From assembly GCA_902768125.1 (NCBI GenBank), contig CACXKA010000003.1, forward strand, positions 1 to 64,000: 64,000 nt of DNA, written 5' to 3'. Source of the stretch: an uncultured Bacteroidales bacterium (GTDB taxonomy: Bacteria; Bacteroidota; Bacteroidia; Bacteroidales; Bacteroidaceae). Every line of letters starts with the position of its first letter. Within the stretch, counting starts at the first letter, position 1. Shown here one piece after another: positions 6,693-14,758 of this stretch. The notes beneath the pieces are model-generated. The model searched no databases. It saw nothing but the letters and a program-made list of their open reading frames with translations, and had not been told where the DNA came from. Made by a program: the position numbers and the translations under genes.

Positions 6693-9600
6693 ATGTATAT
6701 ACCTATTTATTCTGACCTATATAGAAATGACACTTCTCTTCGCCCCTATCAACAAAAGGCGAAGAAGGAAATCTTTGATGCCTGGGACAACGTGGATAAT
6801 GTCATGTTTCAGATGCCTACAGGTACGGGAAAGACACGTTTGTTCACCTCGATTATCAGCGATATTAATGCCTATAGCATACAACAAAGAGAGGCTGTAA
6901 AGATTCTTATCATCGCCCATCGAACTGAATTGATAGATCAGATAGACGGAAGCCTGACAAAGTACAAGGTTCCTCACAACATTATTGCAGGAGGTAGAAA
7001 GAAGAACTACAAATACCCTGTCAACATTGCTTCCATACAAACTATCACTAATCGAAACAATATCCAAGATGCCAAGAAACTGAATGTCCAGTTCATCATT
7101 ATTGATGAGGCCCATCACGCCCTTGCTGCAACGTATAAGAAGCTATGGGATATGTACCCTAATAGCAAGAAACTGGGTGTGACAGCCACACCTTGGAGAA
7201 TGAATCATCAGAGTTTCACGGACCTCTTTGACCAATTAGTGTTGTCGATGCCTATAAAAGATTTTATCAAGAAGGGATATTTGGCACCATACAAATATTT
7301 CTCACTAAAAAATGACAGCGACATACAAAAAACGATTGATGGTATAGAACTGGACAGATTTGGAGAGTACAAGGAGGATTCGATGGAAGAAAAGATGGAC
7401 ATCGGCTCTATACGTGCACAACTTTTGGATTCTTATTTGTCTTTAGCAGAAGGGAAGAAAGGTATCATATACGCCATCAATATCGTTCACGCCAAACATA
7501 TCTGCGAAGAATACAAGAATGCCGGATATAAGGCTGTTAGCATTGACAGCAAGACGCCTGCTGCTGAAAGAAAAGAACTAGTTGACAAATTCAAAAGAGG
7601 GCTCATAGACATCATAGTGAACGTTGATATTTTCTCAGAAGGTTTTGATTGTCCAGATATCGAGTTCATTCAGTTAGCTCGTCCCACACGTTCCCTCGTG
7701 AAGTATCTACAGCAAGTGGGAAGAGGGTTAAGACCAACAGAAGACAAGTACAATTGTGTGATATTAGACAACGTTGGTATGTATTCTCGCTTTGGACTTC
7801 CCGATGCTAGAAGACATTGGAAACACCATTTCTTGGGTAAGGATGTTGTAGAGGAAATATCTAATGGGAAAACAAAAAGTATAGGTCGTCACAGAATTGT
7901 AGATATGTCAGAAGGAACTGAAGATATGGAGCTAATTCAAGATGTGGGTGATGATGTGGAAGAAACAGTACTTAATACTCTAGAAGCAGAAATGGAGAAT
8001 ACGATTGAGGATTATAACCCATTAACCGAACTACAAGCTAACAATTACACAGATGGGAACTTCCTTTTCTGGTTTGTAGGTGACTCGAAAATTTATGAAG
8101 CTTATATACATGATGATAAAAATTTTATTATCAGCGAATTGATAATTGATAAAGAAAATCACAGCGTTCATCGAAAAAGGGTTGGAAAAATCCCCATGCA
8201 TACCTGGATGTTCCAACAATTGGAAAGAAACAAAGTGGATCAATTGAAATCAGTCACCCACTTTGGCTCATATTATACTGTCTTTCATTTTCTTGTGCAA
8301 GGGACTAATAATACAATGGAGGATAAATACTTTGATTATAAAGGACGGGTTATAGATTCTCCTATTGTAGTTAAGAAAAAATATGAACAAGCAAAAAGAG
8401 AGGGTCAAGTGAATGATTTTGTAGATATCCCAATCTCTAAAGCCACTTTTTCTTCTCGTATAAGTTCTAACGAAATTACAATATCCAGAATGCTAAAAGG
8501 GGTTGTTAAGCCTATTGCTATTTTCCCTGTGGTATCAGACTTCGGAAAGCATTATTTTTATAACGCAAAACCGTTAAAGCTAATGAGAAAAAAAATGGGC
8601 TTAAAGAGATTGAGTGACCATAATTCTGATGTTTTTTATATATATAAAAGCGATGACAAGTCTTTCTCTGTTAAATGTAATGTTAATGGTATTGAGTATA
8701 TATACACATATGACCTAAATGGAAAACAAATTGAGAAAGGCATTGTTGCTAATATTCAAAATGATAACACCACCCCATTATCAAAGAATGATATTGAGAA
8801 GCTATGGCACGTGTTTGACAAAAAGGCAACTAGCTATAAATACTTCTGGTTCTTGTCAATCTTGGAACTATATAAAGAAAAACAAGATGCATCCATACCA
8901 TATAAATACATTCTGATTAGAATGGCTTCAAAAGCTTGGCAATATGTATTTTTAAAGAATGGTAGATTTTCACAATCAGACCAGTTGCCTATTTATCTGA
9001 GGACAATAAAGTCTGTATTAAAGATGAAAGATACTGAGGAAGAATCAGATGTTGAAGATAAAATAGAAAATGGATTGTTAGGTTATACGTATCAAATGCT
9101 GAATCCATTGTTGAAAAATGTTCCTTATAGATTCCTTTCCCCGTGGATTCCCTTTACTAATAACGATGATGTAAAGCAGAAATCCCAAGACAGGGATTCT
9201 AGGTGCTTATATGGATTATATGACAACCATATCACCATCCATGAGATTTGGAAAGAATACCTAATTGAACACTATGACGAGATCAACATCTTTATTATTA
9301 ATGGACTAAAGACTCATTTGAACATATCTCATTCTGATATAAACATTAATGACTTTTACAATAAAACTTATCCTTCTATAAGCCGTCTTGTTGAAGCTAT
9401 TCGTACAGAAGAAGGTTTGATGGTTGCTAAACCATTCTTCGAGAAATTCGATATTCCTTTTACAAAAGACATCTCCCCTAAAGACATTTTGAGAAGAATA
9501 CCAGACTCAAGATGGAAAATAACTTCCGAAGGGTACAAAGTTGTTGACGTGCGTGATGGTAAGTGGTCGATTAAGCTATTGGAAGAACTATTAACCGATA

Positions 9601-9956
9601 AAGTCGACATAAATGTCAAAATGAGGTTTATTGGTTATTACAATAGAGAAGGCCAGTTTATGAAACCTGAGGAGATTTTCCCTGAAGAGGCTAAAGAATT
9701 GTCTAATCTTCTAAGAAAGACATTTGATACTTTTCTGAATAATAAGTTTGTTGATAATAAAATGAAGAAAGTAATCAATGGAAATACGGTTTTCGTACTA
9801 AAGGGAGAAAATGATCACCTTTATGGATATTACCCTAAAAAAAACATAGTGCGTATAACAAATGTTGATTATAGAGAACCCTTTGTGATTCCGATGCCTG
9901 ATGTTTATAAACGATGGTTTTATCCAGGTGACATCTTCACTTTATTTGAGGCATGA
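6693..9956 (+). CDS. large DEAD/DEAH-box (SF2) helicase with unassigned C-terminal region
   Basis: 1087 residues from the ATG at 6693; a TTG at 6678 would add five residues. The helicase core occupies about residues 15-350: Walker A MPTGTGKT (41-48), DEAH (138-141), TATP (164-167), an SEGFD segment near 315 and motif VI QVGRGLRP (341-348), in the order of Res/RAD25-type helicases found in restriction and defence loci. The remaining 730 or so residues match nothing I recognise and contain no visible nuclease motif; they may sense DNA or carry an effector. Composition is much more AT-rich than the flanking core genes, suggesting transfer. The unit stands between two copies of a promoter repeat. 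Confidence 0.8.
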   Translation: MYIPIYSDLYRNDTSLRPYQQKAKKEIFDAWDNVDNVMFQMPTGTGKTRLFTSIISDINAYSIQQREAVKILIIAHRTELIDQIDGSLTKYKVPHNIIAGGRKKNYKYPVNIASIQTITNRNNIQDAKKLNVQFIIIDEAHHALAATYKKLWDMYPNSKKLGVTATPWRMNHQSFTDLFDQLVLSMPIKDFIKKGYLAPYKYFSLKNDSDIQKTIDGIELDRFGEYKEDSMEEKMDIGSIRAQLLDSYLSLAEGKKGIIYAINIVHAKHICEEYKNAGYKAVSIDSKTPAAERKELVDKFKRGLIDIIVNVDIFSEGFDCPDIEFIQLARPTRSLVKYLQQVGRGLRPTEDKYNCVILDNVGMYSRFGLPDARRHWKHHFLGKDVVEEISNGKTKSIGRHRIVDMSEGTEDMELIQDVGDDVEETVLNTLEAEMENTIEDYNPLTELQANNYTDGNFLFWFVGDSKIYEAYIHDDKNFIISELIIDKENHSVHRKRVGKIPMHTWMFQQLERNKVDQLKSVTHFGSYYTVFHFLVQGTNNTMEDKYFDYKGRVIDSPIVVKKKYEQAKREGQVNDFVDIPISKATFSSRISSNEITISRMLKGVVKPIAIFPVVSDFGKHYFYNAKPLKLMRKKMGLKRLSDHNSDVFYIYKSDDKSFSVKCNVNGIEYIYTYDLNGKQIEKGIVANIQNDNTTPLSKNDIEKLWHVFDKKATSYKYFWFLSILELYKEKQDASIPYKYILIRMASKAWQYVFLKNGRFSQSDQLPIYLRTIKSVLKMKDTEEESDVEDKIENGLLGYTYQMLNPLLKNVPYRFLSPWIPFTNNDDVKQKSQDRDSRCLYGLYDNHITIHEIWKEYLIEHYDEINIFIINGLKTHLNISHSDININDFYNKTYPSISRLVEAIRTEEGLMVAKPFFEKFDIPFTKDISPKDILRRIPDSRWKITSEGYKVVDVRDGKWSIKLLEELLTDKVDINVKMRFIGYYNREGQFMKPEEIFPEEAKELSNLLRKTFDTFLNNKFVDNKMKKVINGNTVFVLKGENDHLYGYYPKKNIVRITNVDYREPFVIPMPDVYKRWFYPGDIFTLFEA

Positions 9957-9957
9957 A

Positions 9958-10038
9958 AGGGATGATAAAGCCGAAGGATTAAATTTGTGTATGATTTATT
10001 TGGAAGTATAAAACAAGGATTTACCTTTGCAAAAAAAG
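9958..10038 (+). repeat. promoter-bearing direct repeat, right copy (R1)
   Basis: Diverged copy of 6433-6515, starting directly after the helicase stop (AGGGATGATAAAGCCGAAGG). It carries its own TTTG (9999-10002) and TACCTTTG (10022-10029), so it drives the small ORFs just downstream. Confidence 0.75.
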
Positions 10039-10039
10039 A

Positions 10040-10237
10040 ATGAACGATGAAATATTTGAATCAGTTTCACAAAGAGGCGGTGGAGAGGAAACTGCGGAAA
10101 ATAGCAGAATCCATGAAATCGCCAATGAATTCCTTCGACGCTGCCAATTATATGAGGCGCAACTTCGAGATGGCCAAGGGAATGTAAACCATCTTGATAT
10201 AGAACAACGCGTCGCAGAACAATCGTTTACAGTTTAA
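10040..10237 (+). CDS. small ORF, 65 aa, alternative to the 46-aa frame
   Basis: It begins 10 bases after a -7 box, very close to the expected transcript start. The product MNDEIFESVSQRGGGEETAE... is hydrophilic, has no recognised domain, and runs into the R2 repeat (stop at 10235-10237), which suggests its 3' end is not native. It overlaps a 46-residue frame at 10047-10187; at most one is likely to be real. Confidence 0.3.
   Translation: MNDEIFESVSQRGGGEETAENSRIHEIANEFLRRCQLYEAQLRDGQGNVNHLDIEQRVAEQSFTV
10047..10187 (+). CDS. small ORF, 46 aa, alternative frame
   Basis: The product starts MKYLNQFHKEAVERKLRKIA and ends NYMRRNFEMAKGM: a basic, helix-prone peptide with normal codon use. It lies wholly between the promoter repeat and the R2 repeat, which fits a small cassette gene better than the longer overlapping frame. 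Function unknown; a DNA-binding or antitoxin-like role would be guesswork. Confidence 0.4.
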   Translation: MKYLNQFHKEAVERKLRKIAESMKSPMNSFDAANYMRRNFEMAKGM

Positions 10238-10446
10238 GGGAGAAAGACAGTCAAAGGTCTAAAGTCAAAGGCTGTAACGGTTAAAGGTTAACGGTTAAAG
10301 GTTAAAGAACCATGCGGGACGTTCGTTAACCGATAACCGCTGAACGCTAAACGAAATAGGGGAGGCTCCTTCTTGTTTTCCCATATTTCATTCATAGAAA
10401 AGTGGTATCTTTGCAAACGAAAAGGAAAGAATGAAAAAGAATAAGA
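10225..10446 (+). repeat. promoter-bearing direct repeat, left copy (R2)
   Basis: About 222 bases, with GTAACGGTTAAAGG words, ACCATGCGGGACGTTCGTTA, GGGGAGGCTCCT and the -7 box TATCTTTG (10406-10413). It is nearly identical to 12395-12652, so the AlbA_2 gene and the debris behind it are bracketed. Confidence 0.85.
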
Positions 10447-10470
10447 CAAAGATGTTTTTTGACTACAAAA

Positions 10471-10501
10471 TTGATGAATTAGTAGAAAATATGTATCTTT
10501 G
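10471..10501 (+). promoter_or_regulatory. promoter of the AlbA_2/ATPase gene
   Basis: TATCTTTG at 10494-10501, with a partial -33 TTG at 10471-10473, 27 bases before the ATG at 10528. It is separate from the TATCTTTG inside repeat R2. Confidence 0.6.
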
Positions 10502-10527
10502 CAAACAAAAAAATATATATAGAAAAT

Positions 10528-12024
10528 ATGGCAATACCTATTAATATAGAAGATTTGCTGAATAAGCGGAAAATAGAATCAGAGCGCATAGAGTTTAAAG
10601 AAGGATGGAATCCTATTAGTATCTATCGTTCTATCTGTGCTTTTGCCAACGATATTGATAATCTTGGAGGTGGTTACATCCTTGTTGGCGTAAAGGAGAA
10701 AGATGGCATAGCGGAAAGGCCTGTCAAGGGTATTTCTATAGAACAATTAGATGGTATTCAACAGCAGATGGTAAGGTATAACAATATGATAGAGCCTTAT
10801 TATCAACCCCGTATAGCCGTAGAAGAAGTGGATGGAAAACAACTTCTTGCTATCTGGGTACCTAGTGGCATAGATCGCCCCTATACAGTTCCTGCGGATG
10901 TAACTGCTAAACAAAAGAACAAATTGTTTTATATAAGATTTGGTTCAAATACTATTGAAGCAAAAGGTGACCAGTTAGACCAATTAAGGGAAATGTCGGC
11001 AAAAGTGCCTTTTGACGATAGGGGTAACGATACTATCGGATTTGATGACATCTCCTTGGTTCAATTGCGTGACTATCTCGTAAAAGTAGGCAGCAAATTG
11101 TCTCATGATGTAGGACATATACCCATAGAGACTTTACTTGGTAATATGAACCTACTGGTAGGGCCTACAGAGCAGTTGCGCATAAAGAACGTTGCAGCTA
11201 TGATGTTCTGCGAACAGCCTGACAAGTTCTTCCCGTATAGCCAAGTGGAAATAGTCTTTTTCCCTGAGGGACGTGAGAAGAATCCTGACAACATGACAGA
11301 AGCTCCTGTTATTAAAGGAACTGTACCTCACATGATAAGTGCCACATTGGACTATCTGAGGACGAATGTGATAAAAGAACGTATAATAAAAGTACGGGAC
11401 AGGCAAGAACCGCTTAAATACTTCAATTATCCCTATGCTGCATTAGAAGAGAGCGTTACAAATGCTCTTTATCATAGAGATTACAGACTATATGAACCAG
11501 TAGAGATAACTATTGAGCCAGACAGAATAAGCATACTAAGTCATTCGGGACCTGACAGGTCTATTAGCGTTGAGGCGATAAGACAAGCACGGGCTTTGCG
11601 TTCTCGCAGGTACAAGAATCGCAGGTTGGGTGATTTTCTAAAAGAACTGGGATTAACGGAAGGAAGAGCTACAGGTATTCCCACTATACAAACAGCCCTC
11701 GAAGCAAATGGCTCAGGTAGAGCAACAATAGAGACTGATGACGAAAGGACTTATTTCTTGATAGACATACCGTGCCATCCTGATTTCAAAAACGAACCCT
11801 TAAATATTAAAGATGATTCTGACATTTCGATAAGAGGCTTAAAAGACATATTGGTGGATGTATATCTTGTTGTAAAAGACCATCCATTTGAGACTCTAGC
11901 TCAACTTGCAGAAAGGTTGGGAATTGGAGAAAGAGCAATGAAAGCTCGTATTGACAACTTGAAAAAGGCTGGTTTTATTGGAAGAAAAGGAAGAAGAAAT
12001 GGATATTGGATTATTCTGAAATAA
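10528..12024 (+). CDS. AlbA_2-domain ATP-binding regulator
   Basis: 498 residues. The N-terminal Schlafen AlbA_2-type DNA-binding domain runs from about residue 17 to 140: ESERIEFKEGW (17-27) and CAFAND...GGGYILVGV (37-54) are its typical strands. A GHKL/HATPase_c_4-type ATP-binding domain follows (EESVTNALYHRDY near 308-320, then GRATGIP near 388). The C-terminal 70 residues form a winged-helix module (TLAQLAERLGIGERAMKARI). Such proteins are common as putative transcription regulators near mobile and defence loci; partner and target are unknown. It is bracketed by copies of repeat R2 and followed closely by a 12-bp tandem repeat. Confidence 0.82.
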   Translation: MAIPINIEDLLNKRKIESERIEFKEGWNPISIYRSICAFANDIDNLGGGYILVGVKEKDGIAERPVKGISIEQLDGIQQQMVRYNNMIEPYYQPRIAVEEVDGKQLLAIWVPSGIDRPYTVPADVTAKQKNKLFYIRFGSNTIEAKGDQLDQLREMSAKVPFDDRGNDTIGFDDISLVQLRDYLVKVGSKLSHDVGHIPIETLLGNMNLLVGPTEQLRIKNVAAMMFCEQPDKFFPYSQVEIVFFPEGREKNPDNMTEAPVIKGTVPHMISATLDYLRTNVIKERIIKVRDRQEPLKYFNYPYAALEESVTNALYHRDYRLYEPVEITIEPDRISILSHSGPDRSISVEAIRQARALRSRRYKNRRLGDFLKELGLTEGRATGIPTIQTALEANGSGRATIETDDERTYFLIDIPCHPDFKNEPLNIKDDSDISIRGLKDILVDVYLVVKDHPFETLAQLAERLGIGERAMKARIDNLKKAGFIGRKGRRNGYWIILK

Positions 12025-12034
12025 GACAAGCTTT

Positions 12035-12138
12035 GTCTTTAAGAATGTCTTTAAGAATGTCTTTAAGAATGTCTTTAAGAATGTCTTTAAGAATGTCTTT
12101 AAGAATGTCTTTAAGAATGTCTTTAAGAATGTCTTTAA
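12035..12138. repeat. 12-bp tandem repeat, 8.7 copies (GTCTTTAAGAAT)
   Basis: Eight exact units and an 8-base partial unit start 11 bases after the AlbA_2 gene stop. Each unit contains the dyad TCTTTAAGA. The unit length is a multiple of three, so copy changes would not shift a frame. A small frame reading MSLRMSLR... passes through it but is probably accidental. Confidence 0.95.
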
Positions 12139-12181
12139 TTCCTTGTAAAAAGCGGCATTAGAATCGATTAGCAGACGAAAT

Positions 12182-12367
12182 ATGAATATGGAAGAGAAGA
12201 CGATAATAAAAGATTTGGCAACGACCTCAAATGGTATTATGCAAAACTGCGATTCCGAATAGGTGAGACTTGTCTCACTTATTTCAGGATTGTGGGATAA
12301 AGGCAAAGAGAAGGTAGCTTTTGCCGTTAATACAGAATTACTTGAGGAAAGCTGGGAGACAGGCTGA
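12182..12367 (+). pseudogene. remnant of a DUF1016/YhcG-like nuclease gene
   Basis: An open stretch MNMEEKTIIKDLATT... meets an in-frame TAG at 12260 and continues as VRLVSLISGLWDKGKEKVAF...NTELLEESWETG before a TGA. The segment KEKVAFAVNTELLEESWETG resembles the N-terminal helix pair of DUF1016 (PD-(D/E)XK, YhcG-type) proteins, where a KVA..VN..L...YW.IG pattern is typical. The rest of that protein is absent and replaced by repeat R2. Assignment rests on a short match. Confidence 0.45.
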
Positions 12368-12394
12368 TGTATGAGAGATAAGGGTTAGAGTTTG

Positions 12395-12652
12395 GTTTAC
12401 AGTTTAAGGGTTAAGGTAGAAAGACAGTCAAAGTTCAAGGTTCAAAGCTGTAACGGTTAAAGGTTAACGGTTAAAGGTTAAAGAACCATGCGGGACGTTC
12501 GTTAACCGATAACCGCTGAACGCTAAACGAAATAGGGGAGGCTCCTACATGAAAACAATTGTTTCATGTGATATTTTCTTGTTTTCCCATATTTCATTCA
12601 TAGAAAAGTGGTATCTTTGCAAACGAAAAGGAAAGAATGAAAAAGAATAAGA
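12395..12652 (+). repeat. promoter-bearing direct repeat, right copy (R2)
   Basis: Nearly identical to 10225-10446, but with an extra segment of about 31 bases after GAGGCTCCT that contains the near-palindrome ACATGAAAACAATTGTTTCATGT-like dyad (ATGAAA...TTTCAT around AACAATTG). It has its own TATCTTTG (12612-12619), placed for the BRO-N gene. Confidence 0.85.
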
Positions 12653-12655
12653 TAT

Positions 12656-12988
12656 ATGACCAAGAAACAAGCAATACAACTGTTTGAAGAAAGGAAAGTT
12701 CGTTCAGTATGGGACGATGAACAGGAGAGGTGGTACTTTTGCGTAGTAGATGTTGTGGAAGCGCTAACGGATAGTGTCAACCCGACTGATTACATTAAGA
12801 AAATGAAGAAGCGTGACCTTGAACTTTCCAAAGGGTGGGGACAAATTGTCACCCCCCTTTCGATACAAACTCCAGGAGGCAAGCAAAGAGTGAATTGCGC
12901 TACTCAGGAAGGTCTCTTCCGCATTATTCAGTCTATCCCATCCCCCAAAGCCGAGCCTTTCAAGCAATGGATGGCTCAAGTTGCCTGA
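12656..12988 (+). pseudogene. BRO-N domain gene, C-terminally truncated
   Basis: 110 residues. MTKKQAIQLFEERKVRSVWD, then YFCVVDVVEALTDS and RIIQSIPSPKAEPFKQWMAQ, match the N-terminal BRO-N (KilA/Ant-type, DNA-binding) domain common in phage and Bacteroides mobile DNA. In full-length relatives the sequence continues beyond QVA for another 100 or more residues; here a TGA follows at once and the next gene's promoter begins. The domain itself may still fold, but I read the gene as a truncated remnant at the island's right edge. Confidence 0.7.
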
Positions 12989-13009
12989 AGAAACGGAAGA
13001 TTAGTGGTT

Positions 13010-13017
13010 TATCTTTG
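13010..13017 (+). promoter_or_regulatory. -7 box of the glycerate kinase gene
   Basis: TATCTTTG 11 bases before the ATG at 13029, giving a very short 5' leader. No clear -33 box at the usual distance; that region is the truncated BRO-N end. Confidence 0.5.
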
Positions 13018-13028
13018 CAACGAAAACA

Positions 13029-14096
13029 ATGAGGGTAGTTGTTGCCATAGATTCATTCAAGGGTTGCCTGAGCTCGCAGGAGGCGAATAGGGCAGCGGCG
13101 GAGGGCGTCAGGAGGGTTTGTCCTGACGCGGAGGTGGTGCAGATACCTGTGAGCGATGGGGGAGAGGGCTTCCTGGAGGCTTTCCACGCTGCTATGGGTG
13201 GTGAGAAGGTGGAGGTGGAAGTGTGCGACCCGCTGATGCGACCTGTCATGGCAAAGTATCTGCTTCAGGAGCGGAGGGCAGTCATTGAGATGGCACAAGC
13301 GAGTGGTCTCACTTTGCTCAAGAAGGAGGAACGGAATCCGATGGTGGCGACGAGTTATGGAACGGGACAACTGGTGGCGGATGCCATCCGAAAAGGGGCT
13401 GACCAGATTATCGTGGGGCTGGGAGGTAGTGCCACCAGCGATGCTGGAAAGGGGATGCTCCAAGCCTTGATGGATAGTTTTGTGAAGAGCGGTCATTGGA
13501 ATGATATAGAAGAACTTAAGAATGTAAGTTTTACGATTGCATCCGATGTCAAGAATCCGCTTTGTGGTGCGTGTGGGGCGGCTCATGTGTTTGCTCCACA
13601 GAAGGGAGCCACCCCTGAGATGGTGCAGCAATTGGACGAGCAAGCCAGAAGGTTTGCGGAGGAGTCTGCCCTGCTGTTTGGCTATGACCGTCAGGAAATG
13701 CCTGGGGCGGGTGCTGCTGGTGGTTTGGGGTATGCTTTCCTGCAATATCTGAATGCGGAATGTCGCTCTGGCATCGACCTGTTGTTGGAAACTCTCCACT
13801 ATGAGCAGTTGGTGGAAGATGCCAGTCTTGTCATCACGGGCGAGGGTTCTGCTGACCGACAGACGCTGATGGGCAAACTGCCCATGGGAATCCTTCAGCA
13901 TTCGGGCAATACGCCTGTGTGTCTGATAGCAGGACGAATCGGGGACAAGGAGGAGTTGTTACGGGCTGGTTTTGCCCGTCTGGAATGCATCAACCCCGAC
14001 GGCATTTCCCTTGAGGAAGCCATGCGGAAAGAGGTGGCGACACAACACATCATCGAGACTGTCAGCCGAGTGCTGCAGAAATCCGCACCTTTGTAG
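13029..14096 (+). CDS. glxK: glycerate kinase
   Basis: 355 residues, the usual length of GarK/GlxK-type glycerate kinases, which phosphorylate D-glycerate with ATP. Typical segments are VVVAIDSFKGCLSSQEA at the N-terminus, SDGGEGFLEAF near 43-53, VGLGGSATSDAGKGML near 138-154 and ITGEGSADRQTLMGK near 275-290. The ATG is placed directly after a -7 box. A CAT-like gene follows 22 bases downstream on the same strand and is probably cotranscribed. It is the first intact core gene right of the island. Confidence 0.9.
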   Translation: MRVVVAIDSFKGCLSSQEANRAAAEGVRRVCPDAEVVQIPVSDGGEGFLEAFHAAMGGEKVEVEVCDPLMRPVMAKYLLQERRAVIEMAQASGLTLLKKEERNPMVATSYGTGQLVADAIRKGADQIIVGLGGSATSDAGKGMLQALMDSFVKSGHWNDIEELKNVSFTIASDVKNPLCGACGAAHVFAPQKGATPEMVQQLDEQARRFAEESALLFGYDRQEMPGAGAAGGLGYAFLQYLNAECRSGIDLLLETLHYEQLVEDASLVITGEGSADRQTLMGKLPMGILQHSGNTPVCLIAGRIGDKEELLRAGFARLECINPDGISLEEAMRKEVATQHIIETVSRVLQKSAPL

Positions 14097-14118
14097 TCAG
14101 AATCACAATCCAGTCAAT

Positions 14119-14736
14119 ATGAAGAAGGAAATACAACCCCAAGAGACGAGTAGGGCGGAGGCATTCCAGATGTGGATGTCGTCGCCCCAGCCGATGGTGA
14201 CATTGGTGAAGACGTGGGACGTGAGTCGTCTGGCAAAAGCAAGCAAGCGGACGGGCATGAAGTTCAACATGCTGATGTGTTGGTGCATCGGCAAGGCTGC
14301 CAGCAAGATTGAGGAGTTTTATCTGTTGCTAATGGAGGGAAAACTTTTTCAATATGACCAGCTTGCCATCAATGTGATTGTGGAAAATAGAAAGGGCGGC
14401 ATCAATTCGTGCGATATTCCTTTCTCGGATGACTTGCAGCAGTTCAACAAGGATTATCTGGAACGGACTGCCCAAACAGCCCAAGAGTGCAGGAACATCG
14501 AACTTGAGGAATGCATGATTGTCGGCACCTCAGCCTTGCCTCAGACGGAACTTGACTGCATCGTGAACCAGTATAGCGGCATCTTCAACAATCCTTTCCT
14601 GGCATGGGGAAGATATCGCAAGGGATGGTTAAAAACCACACTGCCCGTCAGTTTCCAGTTCCATCATGCTCAGATGGATGGGGGACAGGCAGTGCGGTTC
14701 TTAGATGGGGTTCAGAAAGAAATGAATCTACTCTGA
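14119..14736 (+). CDS. chloramphenicol acetyltransferase-like protein (CAT family)
   Basis: 205 residues from the ATG at 14119; an upstream in-frame ATG lies inside the kinase gene and is rejected. The C-terminal FHHAQMDGGQAVRFLD contains the HHxxxDG catalytic signature (about 182-188) of type A chloramphenicol acetyltransferases and related acyl-CoA-dependent acyltransferases. The N-terminal part (MKFNMLMCWCIGKA) matches the CAT trimer core. Chromosomal members are often annotated as CatA without proven resistance, so the natural acyl acceptor is unknown. Confidence 0.8.
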   Translation: MKKEIQPQETSRAEAFQMWMSSPQPMVTLVKTWDVSRLAKASKRTGMKFNMLMCWCIGKAASKIEEFYLLLMEGKLFQYDQLAINVIVENRKGGINSCDIPFSDDLQQFNKDYLERTAQTAQECRNIELEECMIVGTSALPQTELDCIVNQYSGIFNNPFLAWGRYRKGWLKTTLPVSFQFHHAQMDGGQAVRFLDGVQKEMNLL

Positions 14737-14758
14737 ATGGTGTGAAAGAGGGTTTGCC

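Noticed and set aside
10431-10544. 37-codon frame starting inside repeat R2
   Set aside because: It crosses the promoter and the start of the AlbA_2 gene, and the second repeat copy gives a different, shorter frame.
12045-12161. Small protein made of MSLR repeats through the 12-bp tandem array
   Set aside because: No promoter of its own, and it is out of frame with the upstream gene; it is probably a by-product of the repeat.
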